NCBI GenBank assembly: GCA_905182985.1
Contig: CAJJDN010000134.1
Location: 14,749-78,748, forward strand
Source: Paramecium sonneborni
Taxonomy: Eukaryota; Ciliophora; Oligohymenophorea; Peniculida; Parameciidae
Length of the DNA: 64,000 nt
Reading direction: 5' to 3'
A model generated the notes under the pieces. The model saw only the letters and a list, made by a program, of their open reading frames with translations, was not told where the DNA came from and did not search any database. The translations under genes were made by a program, and so were the position numbers. This document shows positions 42,701-54,583 of the stretch, piece after piece (within the stretch, counting starts at the first letter, position 1; each line of letters begins with the position of its first letter).

Positions 42701-42906
42701 GTTTAAAAATATAATATACCTATTTTCTCACTCTTTCTCAATTATTTTTTTTCTTAGCTCATATTCTCCAAAACATCACTCAGTTGTGTTATTTCTTCCT
42801 CAACTTGATTGTTATTCATTATTTTTTTAAGTAATTCTTCCACGGAATCTTGTCTAGCATAGCAGCTAAGTACCAAAAAAATTACTATCAACGATAAACT
42901 TTTCAT
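39718..42906 (-). CDS. Secreted repeat protein with C-terminal cystatin domain, 1045 aa
   Basis: Starts MKSLSLIVIFLVLSCYA, a clear signal peptide, followed by a short coiled-coil-prone segment. Then comes a Tyr/Asn/Ser/Thr-rich region built of near-identical 38-residue repeats and a long Ser/Asn/Gln-rich spacer. The C-terminus looks like a cystatin: GAWNKLDENKF, a helix NSLVIDEAINAVNTKFN, the QxVxG loop in EQLVAGFNYNIKL, and a Trp hairpin IPWANKPDQ. Cystatins inhibit papain-like cysteine proteases through exactly these three contact regions. Introns at 42698-42719 (22 nt) and 39782-39810 (29 nt) bring the frame to TGA 39718-39720; the second joins the QxVxG strand to the PW loop. Probably a secreted or surface-coat protein with protease-inhibitor potential. 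Confidence 0.85.
41500..42540 (-). repeat. 114-bp (38-aa) tandem repeat array, about 9 units
   Basis: The unit recurs exactly every 114 bp (a marker hexamer falls at 41599, 41713, 41827, 41941, 42055, 42169, 42283). The middle units are identical and the edge units slightly diverged. On the minus strand each unit encodes a Tyr/Asn/Ser/Thr-rich peptide with the recurring motifs NTSYP, NSTNYTNYTN and QYNYSYPQYN, several of which are N-glycosylation sequons (N-x-S/T). Confidence 0.95.
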
Positions 42907-43625
42907 TAAAAATAATATTAAAGAATAAGGATTTGATTTCCGAATTTTTATATGATCAAATCTTCTTATGGTATTTATTTAATAAATTATTTCTGAATTT
43001 AATCAAATATCAACAGATTTAATATAATATTTATTTTTATTTTAGGTATATTCTTTTACTAAACATGTTTGTTCTGCTAACAGTAATAATTTTATGAAAT
43101 AAAAGAAATTGGAAAACTAATTTTAGATTCATCAATGAATTCAAGTAAAGATGTTTTTTTGAAGATAAAAAATAAATAATACAAATTTATAAAATATGTA
43201 TATATTTAGACTGTGATTTTAAAACTAAAAATTTGATAGCTTTAATTCCAACACTTCGATAAAATAATGTTTATTATTGTTTACATATGGAAATAAAAAA
43301 TTTTAATTTTTATTATGAAATAATAAATTACTAAAAAAGGATGGACGATTAAAATATAAAATCATATTCTAAGAATAAAATAATGATTTTAAATATTTTT
43401 CTAAGAAATTAGAAATGAATACTTTTGTATTATGGCGAAAATTTTCATTAAATAATCAATTTATATTTTTTTTTTTCTGATTTTTTCTAAATTTTTCAAG
43501 ATTATTAGATCATAATGATAATTTAAGCCTTATAAATATTTATAAAGTAGCTAATATGAACATCATTTTTTAAGATTTCTTTTTAACATAATTATTATAA
43601 TTAATATATTAATTAATCTGTAAAA
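42907..43625. other. Intergenic, no gene seen
   Basis: AT-rich spacer upstream of the minus-strand cystatin gene. It must carry that gene's promoter; no element is recognisable. Confidence 0.4.
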
Positions 43626-44512
43626 TGGGCTTACAACTATCAATATAAATCTAAATATTTTTTGTAATGATATCACCCTTAAATAATTATAAATTGCAAG
43701 CTTAATAAGAAAGTAGGGTTGGAACTTCTCAATTAGGAGATGATGTCAATGAGATAAATATAATTATAGATAAATAAACTCCTCCTAAAAAATGTAATGA
43801 GTATAATAAGTATAAAAATATTTAATTTTTATATTAATAATATATTGATGATTTTACTGCTAAATTTTAGATCTACTGTCTATTCCACCATTTATTTAGG
43901 AACCAAAAAAACTTCATTTTTTATACTGCTTTAGAGAGGAAAGAGATCAAAATAAATTGAAATTAAAATAAAAATTTCTTTATTTACTAGCAGAAACATT
44001 TAAACTTAAGGTTTCTTCAAAAATAACCAATGTAAGGCCTTATAAAATCTTTAAAATTATAGACTTTAGAATAGCAAATGAAACAATAAGAACTTAAAAA
44101 TAAATGAAATTAATAAGCGGATTTCTTATTTAATGCTCGATAAAAAAAGTTTATCATAAAAAAATTTGATTTTCTTAAATTTTATAAGAGAATTAAGGCC
44201 ATAATCTGATAAGCAGAAGCTAATTTGGACGAAAGCTGCTTGTTAAAATAATATATAAAATTTATGATAATAATAAGTCTAAAATACCATAAATTGGAAT
44301 CTTCTTCACTTGGTACAACTCTAGTTACATCTTAATTACACAGAAGTTGATTAATAAATAATAATGCTCTAAGCAACTTTAATTATTATTGTTTCAATAA
44401 TTATAGTACTAGAAATATTATTTAAATAAATTAGAAATCATTTTGTATCAAAGTTGATTAAAATACTAAAATAATTTAAATTGAATTTTGTTAAAACATT
44501 ATCATGAAATGT
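43626..44512 (+). other. Probable small gene, exon structure unresolved
   Basis: ATG 43626 starts MGLQLSI, followed by about 65 plausible residues. Later blocks in other frames also look coding (PPFIQEPKKLHFLYCFREER; KLESSSLGTTLVTSQLHR). A hydrophobic segment then runs TLIIIVSIIIVLEILFKQI to a TGA near 44512. One candidate 28-nt AAG-ended intron joins the last two blocks, but the first junction needs a 61-nt gap that does not fit local introns. It could be a tail-anchored membrane protein. A relic is equally possible. Confidence 0.3.
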
Positions 44513-44945
44513 AATGCAAATTTGTAAAAAAAATCTCATTTAATTTAAAAATGTTATTTTTTTAATTAAAAAAGTTCATATGAGAAAGGTTTGTGAGTTT
44601 TGAATTATATAAAAACAATAATTTTGAATATGAAAAAGTAAGTAATAGTAACAAATTGAGACAAGTAGAAATAAATTATTTTAAATATTTTGAAAAGTCT
44701 TGAAATTATAATAACAGTAAAATAATGAAAAATAAAAGAAGAAAATATTCATATATGATATTTTAAAGGAGGATTGAAAAGTGTACCATTTATGAGTTTG
44801 AGAATTTAGAATATTGTGATTAGATTTTTGAACATTTATTGAAATATTTGAGTAACAATCGAAAATAAGGATAGAATTTTTAAAATGATGGGAACCAATC
44901 CATAAAAATTCGAGATTTTTTATGAGAAAATATTAATAATATTAT
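44513..44945. other. Intergenic, no gene seen
   Basis: Purine-rich, AT-rich stretch between the unresolved plus-strand gene and the 3' end of the minus-strand coiled-coil gene. No credible frame. Confidence 0.4.
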
Positions 44946-45637
44946 TCACATACTTTTAGATAAATCAGTTGTACAAGATCTCCTCTTACTAAACATTTAT
45001 TTTTAAAAGCTTTTTTTTCTTTGGACAATCTGCTAACTTAATCGTTTATTAACTAGATAATCAAAAGAGGAATTGACAGTTTTCTGAGGAGTAGTATTTG
45101 TATGAAATCGTTTGTCTTTGAGTTTATTAGGTTTTTCTATAAATTTGGAGTGACTTATTTTAGTTGACTGTTGGGTACATATTTCAATTTGCTTATAGTA
45201 ATTAAGTTCATCTTTCAAGATTTTAACTTTTTGATAGAGTTCCTCATTCTCTTTTTTTAATTTCTAAAAACTAGATATCGAATGAATAGTACATTCATAG
45301 TTTTTTTTGTATTCTGTAATAATTCATCTCTATCTTATTGTAATTATTTGATCTAATTTTTCATTTCATCATACTTCTAATTCATGAGGTAGGATTCCTA
45401 GAAAGATATATAATAAGGTATTACTCTTATATGTACTCTAACTTCAGATTCATATTTCTATAATTATTTTTCTAATTCTTTGTAATCCTTCTTAATTTTG
45501 TTATTTTAGATATGTTCAATGATGATTGTGAGTTGTTGAACTAAATTTTGTGATTTGACAAAATTTTAGAATGATGTGATGTCACTTTAATCAGCTACTA
45601 GATGGTACAATTTAATTAACAATTAAGACACTGACAT
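44946..45637 (-). CDS. Coiled-coil protein, 211 aa
   Basis: Starts MSVSQLLIKLYHLVADQSD. A Lys/Glu/Gln-rich coiled-coil stretch (YKELEKQLQKYESEV; EMKNQIKQLQQDRDELLQ) is followed by a basic Ser/Thr tail ending at TGA 44946-44948. Two introns, 45398-45424 (27 nt) and 45264-45292 (29 nt, contains TGA in a neighbouring frame), make the frame exact. The start lies only 28 bp from the stop of the upstream same-strand coiled-coil gene, so the two could be pieces of one locus, but no GT-AG intron joins them. No family recognised. Confidence 0.7.
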
Positions 45638-45665
45638 ATTAATATTAATATATAGTATATAGAAA

Positions 45666-47282
45666 TCATTTCAATCTGGATTTGAGTTTTGCTTAATAAT
45701 CTAGATTATCTTTTTGAACTTTTTCAAGTTATTATGACTTTTCTAGAATTTTCATTCTTAATCTTTCAATTTCCTTATCTTATAATTCGCATTTACTTTG
45801 TAATTCATTAATAGTTATATTGTTTAATTTGACTTCCTCAGCAAACTTCTAATATTATTTGTGTTATAGAGCTAGATGTCTGTAATTATCAGCTTATCTT
45901 GATAAATCATTAATCAAACTTTCATTTTATTACTTTAATAAATTAATTTCCTATTCTTTAATTTAAATGACTTCATGAATCTTTTCGTCTTCTCTTTCTT
46001 AAGAATTAAAAGTATTTTTCATCTACATTTCAATAGCTACAATTTCTTCATCTTTATCAGCAATAATGTTATTCAATCTATTACATTCTCCTTCTAACAT
46101 ATTAGTTTTACATTCCAATTCTCGGAAATTATATTGATAGAATTATTTCAATTCATTTAATTGTTTATCTAAAGACTGATTGTCACTTCTCAATTGATGA
46201 TTCTACTCCTTCTATTAAAGCAATTCTTATTATAAAAATTGAATTAATTTAGCCTTTGATTCTTAAATCTCTCTCACTTCCATATCTTTATTCTTTTGTT
46301 CATTTTCTATATTCACTTACAATCTCTTAATTAATTCTTAGTCTCTTTATAATTAAGTTTGAAGTAAACATATTTATTCAGCTTATTTTCCAGTTTATTA
46401 AATTAATTCATCTACTCTTTATTACAATTAAACTTTATGTTCCTAATAAGTATTACTGACATGTCTAAAATCACTCTCTAATTCTTTTACTCTACTATTA
46501 AGACTAGAAGCCTAAGTAGTCTTATTATCAGCTACATCTTTCAATTTCTTTACTGATTATAGTAAATCAAGATTTTAATCTTTTTAGAGTTAAAGCTTTG
46601 ATTTTAATTCATTCAGATATTATTCCTAAGAATTTATTATTGTTTATTATTTCATCAGAGTAAATTCTTAGTCTTTTGATTAGAGATCAAATTAAGAAAT
46701 TGCTTATTCTAACTTCTCTTCTAAATTATTATTAATTTACTTAACTTGAATCAATTCATTTTCCTAATTTATAAATCATAATTGTTACCAATACTTAGAC
46801 TAAATTCTAATTGTTATTTTCAACACTTGATATCTTAGATAGATTTTATTACAACTTTGCTATTTCTGATTTGTATTACATAGTTTCCTATCTTAAACTT
46901 TATCTATGATTGATCTCCTATTGTTCCAATTAAAATTTTAAAGTAGCTACATCTTATTTCCAATTTATATCTAATTGTCTTATGGCATCTAAATGAGTCT
47001 TCTCTTATACCTCATTTTTATGTTACAGTAACTCTAATTGATTCTAACAATTAATTGTTGATAAATTACTTTTAGGTCTTAGTTCTCAGCAAGAACTTTC
47101 TAGTTTTCCATAGTCATTGTTATTGATGGCTATTATTTAAGACGATCTTTCAACTTTTGATTCTCTCCTTACAATCTATCTATTTCTTTAAGGAATGTCT
47201 CAATTTCTGATATAGATTTACATCCTTTCTCAGGGTTTCTTTCGATTGAATTAAAAGATTATAGTGGTTATCTGATGTTCAT
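45666..47282 (-). CDS. Long coiled-coil protein, 519 aa
   Basis: Starts MNIRQPLQSFNSIERNPEKG and is almost entirely heptad-rich Lys/Glu/Leu/Gln sequence (for example ELESDFRHVSNTYQEHK; ELQSKCELQDKEIERLRM) up to TGA 45666-45668. Introns at 47044-47069 (26 nt) and 46764-46794 (31 nt) give an exact frame. There is no globular domain or membrane segment. Such proteins in ciliates are often cytoskeletal or basal-body components, but nothing in the sequence shows this. Confidence 0.78.
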
Positions 47283-47372
47283 TTTGTTAACGGATAAAAT
47301 TAATTAATATTAAATTAAAAATTTTATTCACATATATATACAAATTAAAGGTGGGGGGTGATTGATGCTCTA

Positions 47373-47784
47373 TCACATACCAACTCGACTAATTATTTAA
47401 ATGTTATTTGGATCTCCATTTTATTTTACTTTATATCCACAACATTTTGCCTTTATTGAATTCTATTTAAGGATATAATTTTTATTTTATACTGCCGCAA
47501 TTTTATTTCTAATCAACTCATCCTTAAAAGTCTTTCTATGTGCAAAAAGTATTGTCTTAGCTGATGAATACTTTATTCCAGCCTTACTAGCTGCCTATTT
47601 ACAAAATTTAGAAAAACTTTACATCCTAGATTTTATAGCTTTCAAATAAAAAAAGCTAGAGGAACATTTACTTTGCCTCAGAACTTATATATGTGTAATT
47701 TCTTGGTTTTTGTTCTAGTTTTCTCTTCTTTGTAAAGTGGCGATGCTTTATAAAGGTGAATTATGTCTAGTCAACTGAACCCAT
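47373..47784 (-). CDS. Small helix-turn-helix DNA-binding-like protein, 127 aa
   Basis: Starts MGSVDQTQFTFIKHRHF. One 28-nt intron (47595-47622) leads into a helix-turn-helix-like segment, IQDAASKAGIKYSSAKTIL, then a basic region and TGA 47373-47375. The same segment occurs in the protein at 61.05-61.68 kb (IKDAAKEFGVNFSTAKAIL), which supports both models. Small homeodomain-like/HTH proteins of this kind recur in ciliate genomes; some HTH domains derive from transposases. I infer nucleic-acid binding; the target is unknown. Confidence 0.68.
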
Positions 47785-48600
47785 GACGTAATCAAATTAC
47801 GATGTATTTATTAAAAAAATTATTTGTTTCAAATTATCAAAAGCTAATTATCTTAAATCATCAAATTATTTAATAATGATATTATTTATTATGAATGACT
47901 AATAACTAATCTGAACATTTTAAGCATATTAAAGTCATTAAAAATTAATTACGCAACCATTATTTAACTTTTAGCCAATTTTTTAACTTAAATAATTATA
48001 TAATAACAATTTCTCAAATTCTTAATTCAAGGCTTTTTCAATATTTTAAATATAATAACTAAAAACATGAAAATTTATAGAAATCAAAGCATTATCCTCT
48101 CATTCTCTAATTCAAAGGAATTATGATCAATAATCAAATCAGTTGACAAAAATTCAATATAAATATTCTATATAAAATTATTATTAAATGTCAACTAACG
48201 TAATTCATTTTTTTCATTTCTTTTTTATTTTCTAAATATGAACTCAAATATACTTTATTTATGCATAACACAAAGCGATTTTCAATTTTTTTAAGTTTCT
48301 TAGTCCAGCACCTAAAAAATTTTCAATAAGTAAAATTCTTTAGACTTTTATCATTTCTCATCATAAAGATCATCCTCAAAGCTTTTTCAATCTACTCAAA
48401 CATGTTTTTTGCTTGATTTTAATGTCTTATTGTTTTTTCACACAATAAATAATTATTTAAAACATGCAAATAAAAATTATATCTTAATTAATTTCAAGTT
48501 CTTTTCTTTTTCTAAGCTTCTTAACACTAATTAAAGATTCTTAGAGTATTAAAAATTTCTAATATAATTAAATTTTACCATAAAACCTATTAATAAAGCA
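47785..48600. other. Intergenic, no gene seen
   Basis: AT-rich spacer with no sustained protein-like frame on either strand. It includes the upstream region of the minus-strand HTH gene. Confidence 0.4.
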
Positions 48601-49420
48601 AAATATTATTCTAGTTTAAGTTTAAGGATTTTAGTTCAATATTTCAGAAAAACCATTAAACAAATCTATTTCCAAATAGAGATTTTAAGCGATCTTAATT
48701 CAATTTTAAAGATTAATCAAGACTTCTATTGATTCTAAGAATTCTGCCTTTTAATTTGAAATGAATATAAAATTTTTTATTTCTCTCAATTTAATAAAAT
48801 TATTATACCTATATAAGAGAATCTTGGTTCTTTGATTTTTTCTGATACTTTTGCAAATATTCTTTATAGTATTTCTTTGTTTCTTCTTTTAAATTAACAT
48901 CTAGATCATAATTCACTAGTTCAGAGTTGTAGATATACTTATATTATATTATTAACAACAAAAACTTTTCCTTTTAAAGAAGTAATATTTTATTTATCTT
49001 TATAGTTAGGTTGCAACGGATAGTTTAAATTTAAGAATCATTCTAAAATAATAATAAATTGTAAATTATAAATTCCCTTCTCAATTTAATTATTGATAAT
49101 AATTTGATCTTTTTCTAGCCCTTTTTCATATAGTTTTAGGCTTTTAGTATTATCATTTTTTTTAAATAAATATCAATGTCGTTTCTTTAATTATCTGCTA
49201 TCTGCTTCATCCTTTTCAATTCTAATTTTAATTGTTTTTTATATTATTCCTCAACCTAATCAAATAGTTTTTCTTTTATTTCAATAAAGATTCACATTAA
49301 ATTAAAAAATAGATGCCTAGCTCAAAATCTGAAGCAAAATTATTCTCATTCTAGCGAAAAATCTCTATATACATTATGTTTAATAATTAATATTTTGCTA
49401 GAATTTTAAAGGATATCTCT
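48600..49420 (-). pseudogene. Possible decayed coding sequence
   Basis: The minus strand shows protein-like blocks in shifting frames: QVEEQYKKQLKLELKRMK, then KSLKLYEKGLEKDQIIINNQ, SLKGKVFVVNN and a Lys/Tyr-rich block EETKKYYKEYLQKY. Each is separated by TGA codons or frame changes that short introns do not repair. The coiled-coil-like opening is reminiscent of ciliate B-box proteins, but no zinc-finger cysteines are visible. No gene model can be defended. Confidence 0.3.
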
Positions 49421-49834
49421 ATTGTAATCATATTGCTTTACCTCTCCCTATTAATTTTAAGATTTTTCTCTAATTAAAAAACTTGTCAAAAATTTAATTA
49501 CTATGTTCAGTCCAATAATTAATTTTTACTTAATTCTATAAATACTATTAAATTATAGGCCTGAGGAAGATTAACAAAAGATCCATTTATAATCGAGATT
49601 TCTTACATAAATATAAATATAAATACATTTTTTAGAAGTACAAATTTGAAAAGAAACAATTTTAGATTTTAAAGAAAAGATTCAAAATGAAATTGATTTA
49701 TACTTTTAAAGATAATTTAAAGAAGTATTAAATTATCTATAAAATCCATTTGCTAAGCTTGAAGCTTTGTCTAAATGACTAATACAAAAAATAAAAATAT
49801 TTTTATAAAACTTGATTATACAAAAAACAATTTA
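49421..49834. other. Intergenic, no gene seen
   Basis: AT-rich spacer between the minus-strand relic and the small basic-protein gene. No convincing frame. Confidence 0.4.
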
Positions 49835-50371
49835 ATGAATATCTAATTCAACCTAAATTACAAAAAAAAAATATATAATATTTTTATATTAATCAAAAAG
49901 TACCTAAATACTGTCTTATAATATTATAAGAAATTAAAAAAGTAGGAATAGTAAAAAATAAAAAGAAGATCACACGAAAAATATAAGAAATAGGAACGAT
50001 TGAATTAGGGGAAACTATTAAAGAAGTAATAAAAACAGAATATTGAAAAATAGTAAGATTCAGAATAAGAATAAATAATTAAAGAAAATGTATAACAAAT
50101 CGTCGCTGAACCTCCAATAAATTTAGAATAGATAAAAGATGAAAAAATCAAAGTAGATGCTGATGGAGTGATTATCACAGATGCAGTATTAAAAATATTT
50201 GAAGATAAAGTAGATCCTTCAAAAATGAAAATTGGATATAAAAAGAAAATTTAATCTTACCATTTTACGTATGATACATTTAGTAAAGTAACTGAATATA
50301 TGAACTTTGATTATATTCAAAATTTAGAAGAATTGATGTTGGCTAAAAAATTAATCGAACTTGACACTTGA
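49835..50371 (+). CDS. Small basic protein of unknown function, 178 aa
   Basis: Uninterrupted ciliate-code ORF from ATG 49835 to TGA 50369-50371. It has a Lys/Gln-rich basic N-terminal half (KIKRRSHEKYKKQERL), then an acidic linker and a mixed C-terminal part (VDADGVIITDAVLKIFEDK; YDTFSKVTEYMNFDYIQNLEEL). An alternative model removes a 28-nt candidate intron and uses another upstream frame, but it lacks a start codon. The C-terminal part is the same in both models. Family not recognised. Confidence 0.55.
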
Positions 50372-50811
50372 CTTTAGAAGATAATATTCTTACCCAGATG
50401 AAGAATAAAATACTGTTAAAAATAGGGAAATTGATTAAAAAAATTAATCAGTTCGTTCGATAACACTTCATTTAAAAAGAAAACAAAGTTTATAGTAGCA
50501 GTTATTAGTATAAAATTAAGAATGATGATATTAGTAACTGAACTATTAGAAATTATAATAGTAAGATTTACATCATTAATAAGTAAAACAAAAATAAATT
50601 ATAGTTTTAAAAGAAAGCCAAATGAAGAAAATACCAGATGAGGCTTTTAAGGATTTTATGAAGGTTCTAGAATATTTGTGAATAATGTAAAAACAATTTT
50701 AGGTTTATGAGTAAAATTACCATTTATTATAAGCATATTTATAGAAGTATAATAAATAATATATTCTGATTAATTTTATATATATTATAAATTAAAATCA
50801 AATCTGATTGG
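50372..50811. other. Spacer with an open but unassigned frame
   Basis: An open frame continues to about 50,530 (YSYPDEEQNTVKNREIDQ) directly after the TGA. It may be an unrecognised last exon of the upstream gene, or 3' UTR. The rest shows nothing coding. Confidence 0.3.
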
Positions 50812-51357
50812 ATGAATCAATTTCGATAAGAAGATAATTAAAAATAAGAGATCTAAGATGATAATCTAATGTTTAATATAATTTTTATTTAATAGAAGAC
50901 AAATACCTAACTATAGTAGGTTTCTACCTATAGCAAATATAAACAGAATCATGAAGAAGGCACTTCCTGAAAATGCAAAGATTGCAAAAGATGCTAAAGA
51001 AACTGTATAAGAATGTGTTTCAGAGTAAATAATAATTTAATAAATAGGTTTATATCATTCATAACATCAGAAGCTTGTGAGAAATGTAAGAATGAAAAAA
51101 GGAAGACAATAAATGGAGAAGACTTACTGTATGCCATTAATACATTAGGCTTTGAAAGTTATGTTGATATATTAAAACTCTATTTAAATAAATATAGAGA
51201 AGTATGAAATGCATAATATATTGAATAGGCTGTCAAAGCTGTAGAGGGAACAACAGGAGCAACAAATTAAAAAAGGAAAAGACAAAATTCATCAGATGAT
51301 GATGACGAAGATGATGAAGAAGATGAGGAAGATAATGATGATGATGATCAATCATGA
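50812..51357 (+). CDS. NFYB: NF-YB/HAP3 histone-fold transcription factor subunit, 156 aa
   Basis: Encodes the NF-YB subunit of the CCAAT-binding trimer (with NF-YA and NF-YC). ATG 50812 leads to [20 protein letters not shown], then [39 protein letters not shown] and [19 protein letters not shown]. That is the full, highly conserved NF-YB histone fold in order. The domain is interrupted by introns at 51025-51047 and 51202-51228; a further intron (50871-50895) lies just upstream. All contain or follow frame breaks that splicing repairs. The C-terminus is a basic patch (QKRKRQ) followed by a run of Asp/Glu ending at TGA 51355-51357. The histone fold could also fit the related Dr1/NC2beta, but the LPIAN start and the NGEDLL stretch favour NF-YB. 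Confidence 0.93.
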
Positions 51358-51432
51358 ACATATATTCAGATATAATGTTAATAAGTTTATTTAATCAATT
51401 CTAATGTTCATTTTAATTAAAAAAAAGAATAA

Positions 51433-52161
51433 TCAAGGTTTAACATTTTTTATTATTAAATTCTCGATTGAACTATCTGTGTTTTTAACCATATAGAGTA
51501 TGCTATCTAAACAATCTCGTAAGATGGTATAGAAATCTAAATCATTCATTTTTAGTTATATTCGACTTAACTATAAACTATAGTAATCATCTTTGTAATT
51601 TTTTAAATAGTGTTTTTTTATTTATTGATGCAATTGTTATAATGAGTTTCGAATTTCATTACTTATAATTTATAAATTCTAACATTTAAGATAATTAAGA
51701 GAAGTTTGGATTTAATTTTTTTCATATTTCAGTTATTCATTATCTCTAATAATTAGTTAACATTATTCTTCTAATTTATCCATTTCAGGTTGAATATTAT
51801 TAAATTAAGTTAATTATTTAATAAGACTCTTATTTTACAAATCTAATTATGTTATTTTGTTTTATTATTCTCTAATAATTCCATCTTTCTATAATAATAT
51901 GGTTAAAAGTTGTTTTTTTTCTCTTTAGATTTACTCAAGTACTAATGCATAGGAATTAGTTTTTGTTAATTTGTTATCTAATTATTGATATTTAATATCT
52001 GTTTTGATGAATGTAGTTTAAGATTTTTTTAAGAGATCTTCAATTTTGGAATTGACTTGTGTAAGTCTGGAATTACTTTATGGAGTTTAGATAGTAGTAA
52101 TATGATTTGATCTAAATGATAGATTAGTTAGATGAGTGGAAGTAGATCTGGAAAACTTCAT
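51433..52161 (-). CDS. Coiled-coil protein, 242 aa
   Basis: Single intron-free ORF, MKFSRSTSTHLTNLSFRSNH to TGA 51433-51435. A Ser/Thr-rich basic N-terminus is followed by coiled-coil sequence over most of its length (LVLEQIQREKKQLL; MDKLEEQCQLIIRDNEQL). No recognised domain. It is divergent from the HEAT-repeat gene, with 116 bp between the two start codons. Confidence 0.8.
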
Positions 52162-52277
52162 TTATGGGTAGTTATAATTTGTAATTTTAATTTAATAGTT
52201 GTTTAAGTTAAGTAAGTGAAGATAATGAGGATATATTAGTTTAATATGAATAAGAATATGTTTAAATATATAAAATA

Positions 52278-54562
52278 ATGAATTTGACAATAAATGAAAT
52301 ACGGAAATCAGGGACTCATGTATAATATATGATTATGACAGACAGAAGAAGAACTAAATCAATTAACATTAGATGAAAACATGGGAGAGTTGAGAAGAGC
52401 ACAATATATTCTTTAGAGAGGTCATCCAATTTAAAAATATGCAGTATGATAAATAATAATTAGATATACTCAAACATTCACAAGTTATTTAAGGTGAGTG
52501 GATTTAGTTTGTTACTTCCAATAATTAATGAAGATTTAGTGAAACAAGATGAAGACACAATAGGAATTGCAATTAAAGAATTTTTGTTGATTGCAAAGTA
52601 AATGAAAGAGAAAGAGTAATAAATGTTATTAAATCAAACATTTTATTTCATGAAGAATTATGTACTAAAATTAGGAGATGGATGGTTTGAATTATTTGAA
52701 ATGTTATATTGTTGTGACATACATAATTCAATTAAGTTGATAAATGAATTAACTGATATTGATGCTGATATACATTGGCGTTAGAGAGGTGCTCGATTAT
52801 TACAATATATACCTTAGATTGAACGAATTCAATTACTTTGTATGGATAAAGATCCACAGGTAAGGTATGAGATTGTAAAAACAATTTAGATTGTTTACTG
52901 TACTTTTACTCCTGAGAAATTTAGTACTTATTTGCAAATGAAAGTATGTAAATAATATAATAATACAAGATTTTTGAGTTGATTTATGATTATGACGTAT
53001 AAGTAAGAATGGCAGCCATTGAAATGTTTTTTATGGTTTAATCTCATTTATAAGATAGGGAAAAGATGATAACAAAATAGTTCTTTGAATTTCTAAGTTC
53101 CCAGAATGTATAAATTATAACAATAATGTCAAGAATTTGTGGGAAAGTATTAATGGAAATTATGGATGTAAAACCTGATATATAAAAATTTATAAAAGTG
53201 TTCATCTCATTTGCAGATAATACAAATGAGGAATACCGTATAAACTTTGCCTATAATTTTCCAGCAATTCTCTAAATCTTAAAAGGGGATTGTTACGATT
53301 AATTGAAAGAAACTTATTTAAGATTAATACAATTTGATACTTCAATATAAGTTAAGAATTTGCTATTAGCAAGTATACCAGATGTTATATCTACTTTAAA
53401 AATTCATAAAACTCAATCAATAATTCCTTTAATTCGTAAAATGCTTGATCATCCAATCATTCAATATAATCTCTATTCAATTATATATGCTCTTTGGCCA
53501 AGTTATGATTAACAAGAGTAATTGATCTTATCAGTAATTAATTATTTAATATCTTGTATAGAAAATGTTGGTCAATGATATATTAATAGATCTAGTCAAA
53601 TAATTAAACACTAAAGCAACTGTAGTATTATTAGAATAATTACTAAAGTAAAACAATTTTATATATACAGAGACTTCACGAGTTCTTTTAATAATGTGAT
53701 ACCTATCTCCTCTTATTAGGTCCTCTTTTAAATTTATTATCAGCAGATTCTTTGAATATTAGAACATTAGCTGCACAAAATATAGCTTATTTGGCATATC
53801 ATGATTAGTATTCATAATTATTACGAATCATAGATCTATTAATAATCAAATGATAAATTTATGTATGAATAGCAATAAATTCAGAATGCGTATCTGTTAT
53901 ATAGATTTCATTTCTTAAACTATTGATCTATGTTCTAAAAGATATTTTCATGTCAATAATTTCATCAGCATTTTAGCACTTAATTAAGATAAAATTTTTG
54001 ATGTTCGTATTAAACTTAGTCGTATCATGAAAAAGATTTAAGCAATCCTTTTAGATAATGATGAAACTGCATGTGCAGCATATCATTAAGCAATTAAAAA
54101 TTTATAACGTGATCCAATCATAAAAGAAGTAAATATTTTAAATTATTTTAGATCTTAAAGTAAAATGAATCATTGTCATTTTAATTTGGTGATGATTTCT
54201 TAAAAGAATAAAAAGAACATTTATGTTTAGCTAGAGTATCTGCTGATGATATTGATGTTATCGAAAAAAATGAACATACAGGATCAATATCACCTTTCAT
54301 TATTAAATCTAAGAATGCCTATGGACATACTAGAAAAAGATCATCAATAACTCGTTAACCAATTAATAGATCATAACCAAATGCTTCATTTACTCAAAAA
54401 CTTACTTAAATTCAAACTAAATATAATCCAATTAAAATATCTGAAGATATGAGTCGTAGAACTTCTGTTCCTCCTGTTCCTGGTCGTAAATTACAATTAA
54501 CTTTAAAACCAACCAATACTCAATTGAAACCCAAATTAAATTAATAACGATTGAGAAAATGA
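52278..54562 (+). CDS. HEAT-repeat phosphatase regulatory subunit (PP4R1/PP2A-A-like), 694 aa
   Basis: A string of HEAT-like helices, with units such as YDYDVQVRMAAIEMFFMVQ, CMDKDPQVRYEIVKTI, SADSLNIRTLAAQNIAYLA and DKIFDVRIKLSRIMK, followed by a Ser/Arg/Pro-rich tail. This resembles PP4 regulatory subunit 1 and PP2A scaffold subunits, which hold the catalytic subunit. Eight introns are needed: 52320-52341, 52444-52463 (20 nt), 52944-52969 (AAG), 53556-53589 (34 nt), 53648-53672 (least certain, GAG end), 53696-53719, 53808-53833 and 54129-54151. Together they give an exact frame to TGA 54560-54562. The family call is by pattern, not alignment. Confidence 0.75.
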
Positions 54563-54583
54563 ATAATATATTATATTATTTTA

